DNA of 64,000 nt from Adiantum capillus-veneris (GCA_014529385.2 CM043943.1:102832355-102896354); one strand, 5' to 3'; counted from the first letter of the stretch, positions 19,474 through 31,062 are shown. Made by a program: numbers and translations. Notes: a model not told the origin generated them from the sequence alone.

Positions 19474-21064
19474 TGTCATAATAATCAATATCTAATTCTC
19501 CTAAATGATTTTCTCATATTAAACTGATCATTTAATGTGGGGAAGTGCCAAGGGAGAAAAAGCTAGAATATTGGTTAAGTTAGCAAACCGGCCACAGTAG
19601 GGATCCAAAGGAGGGAAAATAGGGATCCAAAGGGGGGGCCATCTGCAAAAGAGCCATGTGAAACAATGGGCTAAAAAGACCCTAAGGTTCAGCCCATTAA
19701 GACTTCCAAAATGCTAAGGTTCCAAAATTCAAAGGTTGTGTCCAAAGGTCAACCTTAGGGAAAATTGGATGCTTAGTGTGTGCCCAAAAAGTCTTTCTGC
19801 ATCCCTACATGGGAGGGGGCGAGCCCCAAAGCTAGGGGATGAGAGAGAAAACCACACACACACACACAGGCTCCCTTTACACAAAGGGAATGAGGGACAC
19901 ATGTCAGCTCCCTAGGCCAGATGCCCACAAGGTGTGCCCAATTCCTATTGGAAGACCCTTGAAGTGGACCAATGAGAATTAAGCTAGAGTAAATCTAGTT
20001 TAATTAATTTAAAAACATTTAATAAAAGAAACCAATAAGAATTAAGTGTCCTAGAAGACTATTGGGCAGTCTCCCAAGGGGTCCAATGAGCATTCAGAAG
20101 CCCCATGGCTTGCCTGATTCCTATTGGCCAGGAGGCAAAGGGGTCCAATGAGAGTTTAGTTTAATTATTTAATTATCTAAAGCTCTCACAAAAGGGGAAA
20201 GGGGGACACATGTCAGAAGGCTATCACTTATGCTGCTTAATTCCTATTGGCTTGACCTGGGGAGGTCCAATGAGGAAAAAGCCAGCCTAACTTAGCAGCT
20301 AGGGCTCGCCCAAGAGAGAGGGGGGGCTGATTTTTGCTTGGCATTCACTCTCACACTCTCACACTTGACCATGTGTGAAGGGAAAAATACTCTATCTCCT
20401 CCCAAGCTTTAATGGAGAGCTCATCACCTACTCCAAGCTTGTGAGATAGAAGCCTACATCAACACTCTCTTGGCATGTGGATGCAAATCCAACCAAGAGC
20501 CAAGCTTCAATGCATGCTCATCTTCTCTACCAAGCTAATTACTAAGCTAAGCTATGCTAATATGAGTGATTATGTGAGGAGATGTACTTCTTTCTCGTAA
20601 GATACTTCTTTTTCCTCTCAATCTACTCTCATACCCTGCTAGCTCTCACCATCTTCGAAGGTGTGTGAGGTCTTGGGTCTGAGAACGGGGATAATTCAAG
20701 TTGTGTTTGATTAAGTGTTTTGCTTGGTGTATGAAGCTTCCATCTTCATTGCACTAGCTAGTCTTGAAGGAACACAAAGAATTGTATTGTACAATGTCTC
20801 TCTTGATGGGAGAAACCATAATACAAAGCCTTTTGGAGGGGGGACCGGCTCCATGCAAATCCGGTCCTCAACTGTTGTCAATAACTTAATTGCTCTCTCT
20901 TTTGAAAGTATTGTCGATGCTATCTAACTAGGTGTTATGCTTTTTGTTGCTCTCTCCACCCAAGCACTCTTGTAATTCTCATTAGGAATCTATTCTAATG
21001 AAATGCCCACTATGTTCATGCTAAATTCCGCTACACATAAGATTTTAGGCCATTAAATGTTACA
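19474..21064 (+). repeat. 3' LTR of the Ty3/gypsy element
   Basis: It is 1591 bp, collinear with the 5' LTR and almost identical to it. It ends ATGTTACA, followed by the target duplication GTAGT (21065-21069). Confidence 0.95.
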
Positions 21065-21069
21065 GTAGT

Positions 21070-21240
21070 AGTGGTATTTAAGTAGCAGCCTGAGTGATTT
21101 TATGCTACCCAACAGGTCCTGGGTTAAATCAGTGAGTTGGGGGGGGGGGGGGGGGGGGGGGGGGGTGTATTAGTTTTTAGAATTTTGAAAAAATCAAGAC
21201 TAATATAGTATCACTATCTGTGTGTGTGTGTGTGTGTACC
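21070..21240 (-). repeat. A-unit d, right part, with a long G tract
   Basis: This continues A-unit d after the Ty3/gypsy insertion. An uninterrupted run of about 27 G lies at 21139-21165, where A-unit c has a shorter, interrupted G run (5815-5842). A short (TG)n at 21221-21236 marks the junction to PLE2. Confidence 0.65.
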
Positions 21241-21261
21241 CGCCCTGTCCCAGGCTCCATA

Positions 21262-21305
21262 CACAATGGGTTGGTAGTAGGCCCATCGTGCATGGGCCTA
21301 CTACC
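21262..21305 (-). other. PLE2 3'-terminal interlocked inverted repeats
   Basis: CACAATGGG (21262-21270) pairs with CCCATCGTG (21282-21290) with one mismatch. GGTAGTAGG (21273-21281) pairs perfectly with CCTACTACC (21297-21305). On the minus strand a GGGACAGGGCGGG tract and (CA)n follow. Confidence 0.6.
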
Positions 21306-21900
21306 TAATTAGAGAGATGAGGTTGGCATGACTGAATTGTAAGCCAGGCCGGTCATTCCGGGAGATAATCTTGATGATGTTGTTTACTAGGTCACTCCTC
21401 TTGAATCCATTAAGGCAAAACTTGTGAATAAGCAGCTTGAAGTCTTCCCAAACTAAGAAGTAGTTAGAGGACGAATATAAATCATGTAGAGGAGACTGAT
21501 GCATGTACTAAGAGCATGTTATGAGGTTGGTTACTATTCTTTTTTATAAATTCTATGGGAGGGTTATTCAATAGGTCTCTCTTCCAAGTAAAATGGTAGT
21601 CATAGCCACCGTTACAAGGGTACTTGTAAAGTTAAGGAATTGTACAAAGGTAGAAAAGAAGCCTGAGGTTGTAGTAAGGCAGTTAGGGTAAATAAGATTA
21701 ATTTCCTTCAAAAAAGTTTTATTGTTGAGGCTTAGGATGTCATCCATATATCTGTAAGTGTACTTAAATAGGGAGAGTTTATGGCAGTCATTTTTATCGC
21801 CCATGGTTCTGAGAAACCATTTGTATTCAAAGAAGGCTAAATATAGATTATGCATAAGGCGTGACCAAGAAAATCCCATAGGTATGCCTAGGCTTTGGCA
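21301..21900 (-). pseudogene. PLE2 reverse transcriptase, catalytic part
   Basis: The frame 21879-21568 begins at motif B (GIPMGFSW; DNA 21875-21889) and has an intact motif C YRYMDDILSLNN near 21741, followed by INLIYPNCL. The frame 21504-21301 carries the C-terminal stretch (HKFCLNGFKR...HANLISLI) ending inside the terminal motif. A frame break separates them. This copy keeps both motif C aspartates, unlike PLE1, but is otherwise truncated and interrupted. Confidence 0.7.
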
Positions 21901-22584
21901 TTGGACTCCAAAGAGTATAATAAAGTTACTGAGAATTCAGAAAATGTTACTAGTAGGGGTTTTTTAATCCACCTTGGTTATTAGTGAGAGAAATTGTGCG
22001 CATCTGTCGCACGTGTCAAAGCAAGCGACTTGCCGTACACTGTGTGTGAGCCACAAATGGCTACAAGCACACAACTAGATTAATCTAGCAAGCTCAAGAG
22101 AGCAAGGGTGTGTCACTCACCACCCTACGCTCGTTTTTGTGGAGCCACGAAGAAGAGGGAGCTACCACCATGCCGCGCTCAACCGCCTCGCTGCCGCCGT
22201 GCCATCGCAATGCTCTCTCTCTCTCTCTCATGCATACACGCACACAAGGAGATGAAGAAGAAGATGGAGATGGAGCAAGAGTACTCTTCAATTGCACAAA
22301 TGAGATAATGAGTGATTTTTAGGTTTAGGTGAATTTTTTATGAGATCGCCCATTCACACTTTGGCACCCATGCTTAGCCAACTAGCCCTTGAATGTCCCA
22401 GTTAGACTGCGCAGCGCACCTCTCATCGGCAATCACTCTTACCATTTTCCTATTGGAACGACAAGCCCAGTTCGGAGGCACATCAGTGGGAAAAAAGAAC
22501 TTTGCTACTAATCACTAAACTCTAAAAAAGAAACACTCCTACCGCACTAATCTTACCTACCCTCCATCAATCGAGTGATGAGGA

Positions 22585-23069
22585 TCAAAGTAAGTGGTGA
22601 TTGGAGAGCTCCTTTGGTAGCTCTAAGGCTAAACCACCATCCTCATCATCAAGGTAGGTGTAATCCTCTTTCGTAAGGCCGTGTGTCTCGTATGTCCAAT
22701 CACCATTATCATCCTTGTCCTCTTTTGTATAGAATAGTATTAGGAATTTCACGAGGCGTGCATACTCAACCTGGGAAAAAGGGTAAACTTGGACAATTGG
22801 GTGAACTTCTTGTATAGAATAGGGATCCGTTGTAGTCAAGAGGCGGACAAGCCACTCTAACTCCTCAACTTTCTTTCACAAGCAAGTGTTTCAACCAAAT
22901 CCAATTCAGAGGAAATATGAGGATAACATAAATGCATTACTTGGGGCAGGTAAAAAGAATATTCGTAAGAATCAGCCATATCTATACACAAATAGAAGAT
23001 GGTTAGGTGTTTGATGACATAGGTTTTTGTTTCAGTGTGCCTGATGTGACATGTGTAGGTCTGGGTCAA
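22585..23069 (-). pseudogene. Small frame-shifted ORF inside the short LTR element
   Basis: Two minus-strand frames, 23069-22857 and 22839-22585, appear to be one small protein of roughly 130-150 residues split by a frameshift near 22880. Landmarks are MADSYEYSFYLPQV and, further on, YARLVKFLILFY and DDEDGGLALELP. I do not recognise the family. Its position between primer site and 3' LTR suggests a Gag-like remnant or captured sequence; no zinc knuckle is present. Confidence 0.35.
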
Positions 23070-23535
23070 TGATTTTGACTAGTATTGTGCACACTCATTT
23101 TCTAATTGCTCTTGCTCTTTAATATTATTTATTTTATTTCCTTTTTATTTTTTATTTTTTGAATACGGTCGTTGCGATCGCGCTGCGAGCGCGCACACAC
23201 ACACATAACCTACCAACTTGCAATTAATAGAGATACTGTTATACATTGTTTAACACAGTACTACATCAACTAATTAACTAATACATCTACTTCCTACACC
23301 TTACAAATCTAACATTAGAGATCTAATACTTAAATGTAACACCTTATCAACAGAAAACAGTACATTGCAGCAAAAGAATCTAACGCCTTATTAACAGAAA
23401 ACAGTACACTGCAGCAAAAACAAAGTTCAAAAATCCTTCTCAACAGCCACACACCTTCTTTCTCTACCTTTCCTACATCTCACATATTGCACCACAAAGC
23501 ATCATAGAGTGCTATTCAATCTTAGTACAGGGAAA

Positions 23536-23554
23536 CTCCCCAGCAATGATGCCA
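23536..23554 (-). other. Primer binding site, tRNA-Asp-like, CpG-decayed
   Basis: The minus strand reads TGGCATCATTGCTGGGGAG four bases from the LTR start. It resembles the plant tRNA-Asp-type site TGGCGCCGTTGCCGGGGA with each CG changed to CA or TG, as methylation-driven decay would do. This sets the element's orientation as minus. Confidence 0.55.
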
Positions 23555-23790
23555 AAAATGTGTGCATCTGTTGCACGTGTCAAAGCAAGGGACTTGCCGT
23601 ACACTATGTGTGAGCTACAAATGGTTTCAAGCACACAACCAGATTAATATAGCAAGATCAACAGAGCAAGGGTGTGTCACTCTCCACCCTACGCTCACCT
23701 TCGTGGAGGATTCCTCGCCATGAAGAAGAGGGAGCTACCGTCGCGCCGCGCTCAACCACCTCGCTGCCGCTGTGCTGTTGCAATGCTCAA

Positions 23791-23904
<114 letters not shown>

Positions 23905-24159
23905 GGAGATGAAGAAGAAGATGGAGATGGAGCAAGAGCACTCTTCAATTGCACAAATGAGAGTGAGTGATTTTTAGGTTTAGGTGACTTTTATATGAGC
24001 TCGCCCATTCACACTTGGGCACCCATGCTTAGCCAACTAACCCTTGAATGTTCCAGTTAGAGTGCACCTCTCATCGACGATCACTCTTACCCTTTTCCTA
24101 CTGGACCGACAAGCCCGGTCCATGACTACTAGAAGTGGATGTCGGTGGTTAATAGAAAT

Positions 24160-24893
24160 GTAAAAGAAACCTTTCTTCCTAGAATGTTTAAATGCTAACC
24201 CAATCATTTATAATAGAGTATTCTGTAGCCCTATCTCCCCATCCAGAGGTATATTTTCATAGCATTGAGTGATATCTACTGTGAAGAGATGGAACATATC
24301 TTTGAGAGATTAAGGGTGACTTCAATAGACTTTTTCACTAGCCAAAAGGGGTCATAGTGTATTTGGAGGAAGTTAGAATAGATTTTTTGTTTAGTTGCAT
24401 AAATAGATCCAAATTTTGGGAGTACAAGGTCAAGGCAAAGGGTGATATCTTTAGTAATGTCAATAAATTTAATTCCATTCAAGGCATATGATATCCATCG
24501 AATTTATGCTTATGAAGTTTACATGTGGAAAAAAGCACGGGAAGCTTGGTAGCTTGAAGAGAATAACTAAGATTCAAAAGATGTTTAGAGATCTTATCAG
24601 TAACCATACTAGTAGAAAGGTTTAGCGGTGTGAATTACTTCCTAGATAATCAAGAGTGAGTTGCTTTACAAGTGAAGTTTTTTCACATAAGAGTAGGACA
24701 CTTGGAGCTTTTATCCACTCCTACGATAAACCAATCTTGTGAAAGTTTCTGAAATTCAACTTTGAGATGTGGTGTGATACAAGAACTCTAAATAGACAAC
24801 CATTTGTACAATATGAGAGAGATTTTCTAGAAACAAAATTGTTCAACTAATTTATTTAAGTCCACTAGGACTATCTTCTCTACTCAAATAGTA
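24160..24893 (-). pseudogene. PLE2 reverse transcriptase, N-terminal part
   Basis: After the LTR insertion PLE2 resumes with the frame 24482-24276 (FIDITKDITLCLDLVLPKF...), which aligns with PLE1 6780-6600 and PLE3 30010-29890. Upstream sequence to 24893 is collinear with PLE1 up to about 7090 but has stops. The KIHK motif region near 24510 is frame-damaged. Confidence 0.6.
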
Positions 24894-26411
24894 CTGTATG
24901 ATTCTGATTAGAAGGCCACCACCACTTCTGATCCAAGTGTCTTAACCCCCATATCATCCCAGAGATCAGTCTTTCAATATCCACTTACTTTGCCAGATTT
25001 GTCGAGCTCCAATTCCTCTAGCTTTTTTAAGTACCATGAAGCCATAAAGTATCCAAATCAACAACTTCAGATATCTCAAAACAACAAAAAATTCCATTGA
25101 TAGTTTAAGGTAACAAACTTGGCTATGTTATTAAGCAAAACCAAATCTCATAGGCCCACTTCGGGCATACGAAATCCATCATACCTCAGTTAGTGTGCCA
25201 AATGAGAAGAAGAACTACTAAATATAGTCAAATTAGCCTTAACAAATTCAATATACTATCATGCCCCGATAAACAACATAAAATGTAGCACCCTTCAATA
25301 CGTTGGTAGCCTGATACGAACTCGATATCGGATGGGCACAAAGGTTAATTCACGATATGTAGTCAACAGTCCATAAAGTACAAATAACAATCACCCTTTG
25401 GGTTAGTAGTACCAAATATATCATTACCTTTCATGTGAGTATCAAGGGTATATTATACCACCCCATCACCTCACTATTAAAAAAATTAGGCAGTGTAGTG
25501 TTAAGAGAGAGTTCTACCAAAATAGGTTTATCTAGAGCTATAAAATAGTTTATGCAGGGGTTCCACTAGACCAAACCAAAGGTGTAATAAGGTTTTACCC
25601 AAAAGATACCAGTGAAACATAACTTACTAAACAAACTATCTAACATAGTAATCAAGTCAAAGGGAGTCGGTTAATAACCAGCAACGCAACTTGTATCATG
25701 TCAGAGGAAAAAAATGATGCGGACATACTTTGTACACAAAAAACACCGTTCATATGGACATAATCACCATTAGCTATAAAATCTAATGAATATCAACAAC
25801 TTAACATGCTTTGAAGTGGTGCAGAGTACTGCAAGAAAAAATAATTATAAAACCAACCTGAGATGCCTCCTTGTGTTCAACCATCTCCATAGCCACAAAG
25901 TAAGCAAGTGTTCAGGCCCTCAAAAACTCACTTTCGTGTACACACACAGAAAACGCAAGAGCCAAGGCTAAGTGAGGGGTATAGATTATCCTTCACTTGG
26001 TTATAAATACCCAGTTTGGTACATGTTTGAAGAGCCACATTAAAGGAAAATTGTGAATGATCTATCATCATCACAAGGAGAATACAATCTAATGGCAGTC
26101 CTAACCTTAATTTGGGGGGGGGGGGGGGGGGTGTTTGTGTGTTTTGTTAGGAGTGAATGAAAGTGGAGTGCAATGACACAGAGGAGTGGGAGTAGTAAGC
26201 ACAGTGCAAAGAGTGGGGGGAGGAGAATTAATACATGGCTTGCTTCCCAAGGAAGAGAAAAGACTCAATCTCCACTTAGGAAGTGATTTTTATGATGATT
26301 AAGTCCCAAGGAGGGGGAGCATCCCACGAAGGATGGAGAAGTTCCATGCCTTTTAATTTTTTGGGGAAAGTTAGATGTGTAGTACCAGGCAGTGGTACTT
26401 GTACTCGTGCT

Positions 26412-26417
<6 letters not shown>
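24894..26417 (-). repeat. A-unit e (beta type, truncated)
   Basis: This is collinear with A-unit b from about 1990 to 3490 but lacks the portion left of that point, where it joins PLE2 directly without a (TG)n tract. The joint therefore looks like a deletion or recombination between blocks. It keeps the TATA/hairpin module and the short ATG stretch ending CAG/GTTGG. Confidence 0.65.
25970..26007 (-). promoter_or_regulatory. A-unit e TATA box with adjacent hairpin
   Basis: Minus-strand TTATAA (26001-26006) precedes AAGTGAAGG (25990-25998) pairing with CCCTCACTT (25970-25978). The pairing has one weakened position (G-T) relative to unit b. Confidence 0.5.

Positions 26418-26504
<87 letters not shown>
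26418..26504. repeat. (GT)n microsatellite at the A-unit e/f junction
   Basis: An almost pure GT run of about 87 bp, followed directly by the conserved A-unit end AGCTGTTTTAAC. Confidence 0.95.
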
Positions 26505-26506
<2 letters not shown>

Positions 26507-28620
26507 CTGTTTTAACTTATATAATAAGACATAAATGAACTTTTACATTCAAAAAATTAACAGCTTGCTTTAGAGAGAAGACAAAAGTTAGTACAAAAAC
26601 AACTCAGTCTTAGAATTGTCTGTGTACATGGCATATGAGAATGAAGCCACATTCTAGTATACAATGATAGTGATCCAATAAAGAATTAATTCCCAAGTGA
26701 TAGGAGCAAGCGTACTATCTGACAGACAATTTCTTTAAGCCAAAAAAAATTCCAAGAAAGGCTAGAGTCCTCACCTGCATCCATCAGAACAAGACAATAG
26801 ATACGTTACTGTTAAATGTGTTTTATAGCTGTCAATGGACTATATCACTTGTTATCCATGTCCACCTTACAACTTTTTACAAAAAAAACTTATGACCACT
26901 ATCCATAGTGTTCATGTATTATAGTCCTTTGGTTTTTGTTACTCCAAAGATTTTAAAAGAAGTATCTATAAGTATGGTATTTGTATATCCCCATTTTTAA
27001 GATTTTAAATAGAATATATACCATTTTGATAAAAAAAGGCCACCATCCCTCTTGAACCAAACTTGTCTTAAATCAATATTTCAATACCAAAATCACTTTG
27101 CCAGTTTTGCCAGGCTCCAAATTCTCTAGCTTTTTAGTATCCGAAACAATAGCTACATATATCTTTCAACGAAAAAATGTTCCATTTTAAAGGTATCAAA
27201 ACTCGGCAGTGACGTTATCATGCCAATTCAAATTTCTCATGCCCATTTGGGCTTTACGGGATTCAGCTTACCTCAGTTTGCATGCCAAATGAGAAGAAAA
27301 CCCATTAAATGAGCCAAAGCCAAGAAGTTTAGAGAAAAGAACTTATTTATAGGTTGTCTATCAAAAAGGAAAAAACCCATATTTGTTTACGGTTCTGTTA
27401 GTGTCATGCTATATAAGACAATAAGTGAGATCATTAGTAAGTATAACAATTTGAAAAAAATGGGATAAGGGAAGAAAAAACCCCATTACACCACGAAGTA
27501 ATATGAAAATTTTTCCACGTGTTAGATACAAAGTAAAAAAGCCACAACTTTTAGGCTGGGTATGATCGACCAGACAAATGTCAGTACCAGGTACCGAAAG
27601 ATCCACAACTTTTTAGTGTTCGATTATTGCAAATCAAGCAGCACTACTCTAGTTATGCATGGGTTCCAAAATCCTCAACCATAATGAATTTGAGACACTA
27701 TACAAGTTATCAAAATCCCTTTGTTATAAGAAGCCAACATTATTCTACCATAAAAACCCCCAAAAAACAAACAGTAATCAGCGTGATTAGTATGGTTTTT
27801 TAAATTAAAAAATCTTTAAAACCATTAATATGTATCTCCAATTTCATCAGAAAAAATTGGGTCTTAGTGTTTCACCATCCCTCCCATTAACTATCAGTTT
27901 ATGCACAGTATGCAGTTAGGGTAGAGTTCCCAACAAGAAAACTAGGTTACGCCAAGCAATATCTGTGTGATACATATAACATTAATCAAGAAGTTTTCAT
28001 GTAGTATGTACAACACCATTAATCAAGGTACCCTTGTCAAGGAGAATACCAACCTGTGATAGTAGTTCAACGACTTCCATAGATGCACAATGTTAAAGCC
28101 TCACTCCTTGCTTTGAAATACACACACAAAGAGAGAAACACCCACACACTAAGTGAGGGTCCAAAGCACCCTCACCTTTTATAGCGCATCCGGATTGCTC
28201 AAGGTGAGAAGACACCCCACTATCAATTACTCAGGGGATACAGTCTCCCAGGCTGTCTCTATGGCCATGCCTGCTTGCATACGGGGAGTTGAGAGGGAGA
28301 GAGATCAAGTGTAGGAGTTAGCATAGGCTACAACGTGTTATAGTATAGTCACGGGGGACTGAGAGATCCAGCGGGCATGAAGTTTAGGGTAATGAAAGCC
28401 GTGATCTTTACAAAATATCCTAAGGGGTGGGTACCCATAGGTATTAGGAGGAGGGTTACCCCCTATTTTGTAAAAAAAAACACACCGACTAGTTCAATAG
28501 TTTAAGTTTTCAACTTAGGACTAATAAACAAGCTAGGTAAATAGGGATCCGTGTATGAAAGGAAAATTATGTTTTTTGTTCTATTTATATAATCAAACAG
28601 TTGTATAGGTATACATGTGT
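26505..28620 (-). repeat. A-unit f (delta type)
   Basis: This is collinear with A-unit h (43270-45465) across its whole length. On the minus strand it has a good TATAAAAG box, the hairpin, an ATG stretch (near 28080) ending CACAG/GTTGG, and GATGCAG/GTGAGG near 26770. No conserved coding frame was found. Confidence 0.65.
28151..28183 (-). promoter_or_regulatory. A-unit f TATA box with adjacent hairpin
   Basis: Minus-strand TATAAAAG (about 28176-28183) is followed by GTGAGGG (28169-28175) pairing with CCCTCAC (within 28151-28159). This is the most canonical TATA of the seven copies. Confidence 0.6.
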
Positions 28621-28633
28621 GTGTGTGTGTGTA

Positions 28634-28778
28634 GCTGTTTTCTCATAATTAATAAGACATAATTGAACTTTTTAAATTCAAAATACAGCTGGCTTCAGAA
28701 TAAAGGAAATGATAAGTACAAAAACAACTCAGCTTTAGAATTACCTTTGTACAATGTTTGTAACAATGAAGCCTCATC

Positions 28779-28782
<4 letters not shown>
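28634..28782 (-). repeat. A-unit g (150-bp truncated copy)
   Basis: Only the terminal 150 bp of an A-unit remain, matching the start of A-unit i at 45474. It is flanked by (TG)n on both sides and meets the PLE3 3' end at a compound microsatellite. It looks like a 5'-truncated insertion or a microsatellite-mediated deletion. Confidence 0.55.

Positions 28783-28854
<72 letters not shown>
28782..28854. repeat. Compound (TG)n(AG)n microsatellite at the PLE3 3' end
   Basis: About 35 bp of TG run into about 38 bp of AG immediately before the PLE3 terminal motif. Confidence 0.95.
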
Positions 28855-28858
<4 letters not shown>

Positions 28859-28880
28859 CTGCCATTTCCCAGGCACTATA

Positions 28881-28924
28881 CACAATGGGTCAATAGTAGG
28901 CCCATTGTGAATGGGCCTACTACC
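28881..28924 (-). other. PLE3 3'-terminal interlocked inverted repeats
   Basis: CACAATGGG (28881-28889) pairs with CCCATTGTG (28901-28909). The second pair is AATAGTAGG (28892-28900) with CCTACTACC (28916-28924), mostly preserved. Confidence 0.6.
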
Positions 28925-28927
28925 TAA

Positions 28928-30222
28928 TCAGAGAATTGAAATAAGGTTAATGTGATTGAAATTTAAGCTAGGCCACTCATTTTGACAAAGGGATTGTGTG
29001 ATTCTGCTAATTATTTCCTTTCTTTTGAAACCATTAAGGAAAACTTTATGTATAATAATCTTAATATCGTCCAAAGCCAAGAAGCAGTTGGAAGAGGAGT
29101 ATACTATAAGGTATAGGAGGTTGATACACATACTAAAGAGAAGCTTTCTATGGACGGTTATTGTTCTTTTGTAAGAATTTAATAGGTGGGATATCTAAAA
29201 GGTCTCTTTTCCAAGAGAACTTCTGGTCATAGTCTCCTACACAAGGGTTATGTAGCCCAATTGAAAAGTTAAGGAATTGGACAGTAGTGGCAAAAAAGCC
29301 AGTTGGTGAAGTAAACCCATGTTTAAAGGTTGGTTCAATTTTTAAGCAGTTGGGATAAACATGATTAATCTCATCCGAGAATAGTCTATTGTTGAGGCTT
29401 AATAAGTCATCCTTATATCTGTAAGTTGGATTAAAAAGTGAAAGTTTATAAGGATTACTTTTGTCACTCATAGTTTTAAGAATCCATTTGCATTGTATTC
29501 AAAGAAGGCTAAGTATAGATACACATCATAGGTGCGTAAGAAAATCCCATGGGAATGCCCTAGCTTTGATTAAAGTGTTGTCCTCCAAAGAGAATAATAC
29601 AATTATCAAGTACCCAAGATATTTATTGAATACTTTTACATCATCGAAGTGAAGGGGATGAGAAGATTGCGATTTTTTAATCCATCTAGGTTTTTTAGAG
29701 AGCAATATGTAAAAGAAGCCACTAGTCTTAGCATTCTTGAAGGCCATCTTAATCATCTAAGATCAAACATCTTTCAATCCTAATTCACCTTCCAAAGGTA
29801 TATTCTCATAGCACTAATTAATCTCAACTATGAAGAGATGATTTTTTTTTGTTGGAGGTTTAGAGTAACCTCAGTGGCATTTTTTACCAACCAAAATGGG
29901 TTATAGTGAATTTGAAGAAAGTTAGAGCAAATTTTCTATTTAGAGACATAGAAATTTTCAAAATTTGAAGGAATAAGGTCAAGGCAAAGGGTAATATCTT
30001 TGGTAATGTTAGAAAAATAATGTTCCAGGCATCAGATATGCATCTAAACTTATGCTTGTGTAGCTTATAAGTAGAAAAAAGTACAGGAAGTTTGGTATTT
30101 TGAATAAAATACCCTATACTTTCAAGATGTTTTGAAATATTATAGGTGACTTCATAGGGAGAAGTATTAAGCGGTGTGAATTCCTTCCCAGAGATCCTGG
30201 AGTGAGATGCATTCCAAGCCAA
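28928..30222 (-). pseudogene. PLE3 reverse transcriptase
   Basis: In order on the minus strand: 30222-29884 with a YKLHKHKFRCISDAWN motif and ITLCLDL-like region; 29756-29526; GIPMG near 29556-29570; and 29471-29148 with motif C YRYKDDLLSLNN followed by INHVYPNCL. The last part, 29131-28928, is the C-terminal tail ending FNHINLISIL inside the terminal motif. Motif C has both aspartates but K for the usual hydrophobic residue. Several frame breaks make it non-functional. No endonuclease domain follows the RT. Confidence 0.7.
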
Positions 30223-30400
30223 GTTTTTTCATATAAGAGTGGGACAATTGGAGCTTTTATCAAGTCCAACAATAAACTAGTTATGTGAAAGTTTTAAAAA
30301 TCATCAGCTAGTTGTGGTGTGATCCAAGGACTGTTAGTAGACATCCATTGAAAAGGTATATGTAAGATCTTTTGAAAGAAGCATTTTTCAACCAATTTAA

Positions 30401-30910
30401 CTAAGTTAGTAGGACTGTCTTCTCCAGTTGGAGAGTACTAACAAGGTCATTTAAATAGCTAAGTAAAGCTGTTAATGCAAGATATGGGTGTTTAGAAAAA
30501 GTGATTATGTGATTAAGTCCCTTAGCAAGGATTTTTTGGATTGTGATGTTTTCAATGAGATCCAGATTACAAGTGCAGACATGTAAGCCATACGTATCAA
30601 AATCTTTGCAGTATGGAATAAATTTATCACAATCACAATCACAATCAAGCATAGTGCCGTGTCGGAAGAAATTGTTACTGTAGACCGCATTATTAATAGG
30701 TTGTTGATATTTCCAACCAATAAGAACATTGTCAAGTATCTCATGGTTTCCAAACAATAAGTCAAAACATTCACAAAGAAGTGTTTTAGGGTGTACCCAA
30801 TCCATAAGTACATTTTGGAAAAGACAATGTTCGTAAATATACTTTTTGCCAAATGTCTTTTTGGTGAGAGACAATCTTCCACAAGGGCCAACAGAAACCT
30901 GCACAATCAT
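30401..30910 (-). pseudogene. PLE3 pre-RT cysteine-rich segment
   Basis: A 169-residue frame ends with a cysteine cluster (LDCDCDCDKFIPYC...HVCTCNLDLIENITIQKILAKGLNHI) and then LVSTLQLEK. In Naiad/Chlamys-type PLEs I recall a similar C-x-C...H-x-x-T-x-(N/D)-L motif just before the RT, which supports the family call. PLE4 keeps a diverged LTYNPLED...KKGLNHIP version near 56500-56430. Its biochemical role is unknown. Confidence 0.55.
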
Positions 30911-31062
30911 AAGTGATCATAAGTCAAAAAGGTGCCTGATAGGGGTGTTTCTACCTATTCCCCTAATAAAGCTACGAGATTTTCCTCTAGTAAAATTAGA
31001 GGAGGAGCTGGGTGTCAGGCATGAAGTGAAAGAATTGGGAATGTCAAGAGAGTTGGGTCTTT

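Larger units (their letters stand above)
12171..21064 (+). mobile_element. Complete, young Ty3/gypsy LTR retrotransposon
   Basis: The 8894-bp element has TG...CA LTRs of exactly 1591 bp each, a 5-bp target duplication (GTAGT at 12166-12170 and 21065-21069), a tRNA-Met(i) primer site, one long gag-pol frame and a polypurine tract. By eye the two LTRs differ at only three positions (near 12288, 13592 and 13640 in the left copy), so insertion was recent. Nothing in the sequence prevents it being competent. It interrupts A-unit d; the empty site is seen in A-unit c near 5740. Confidence 0.95.
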
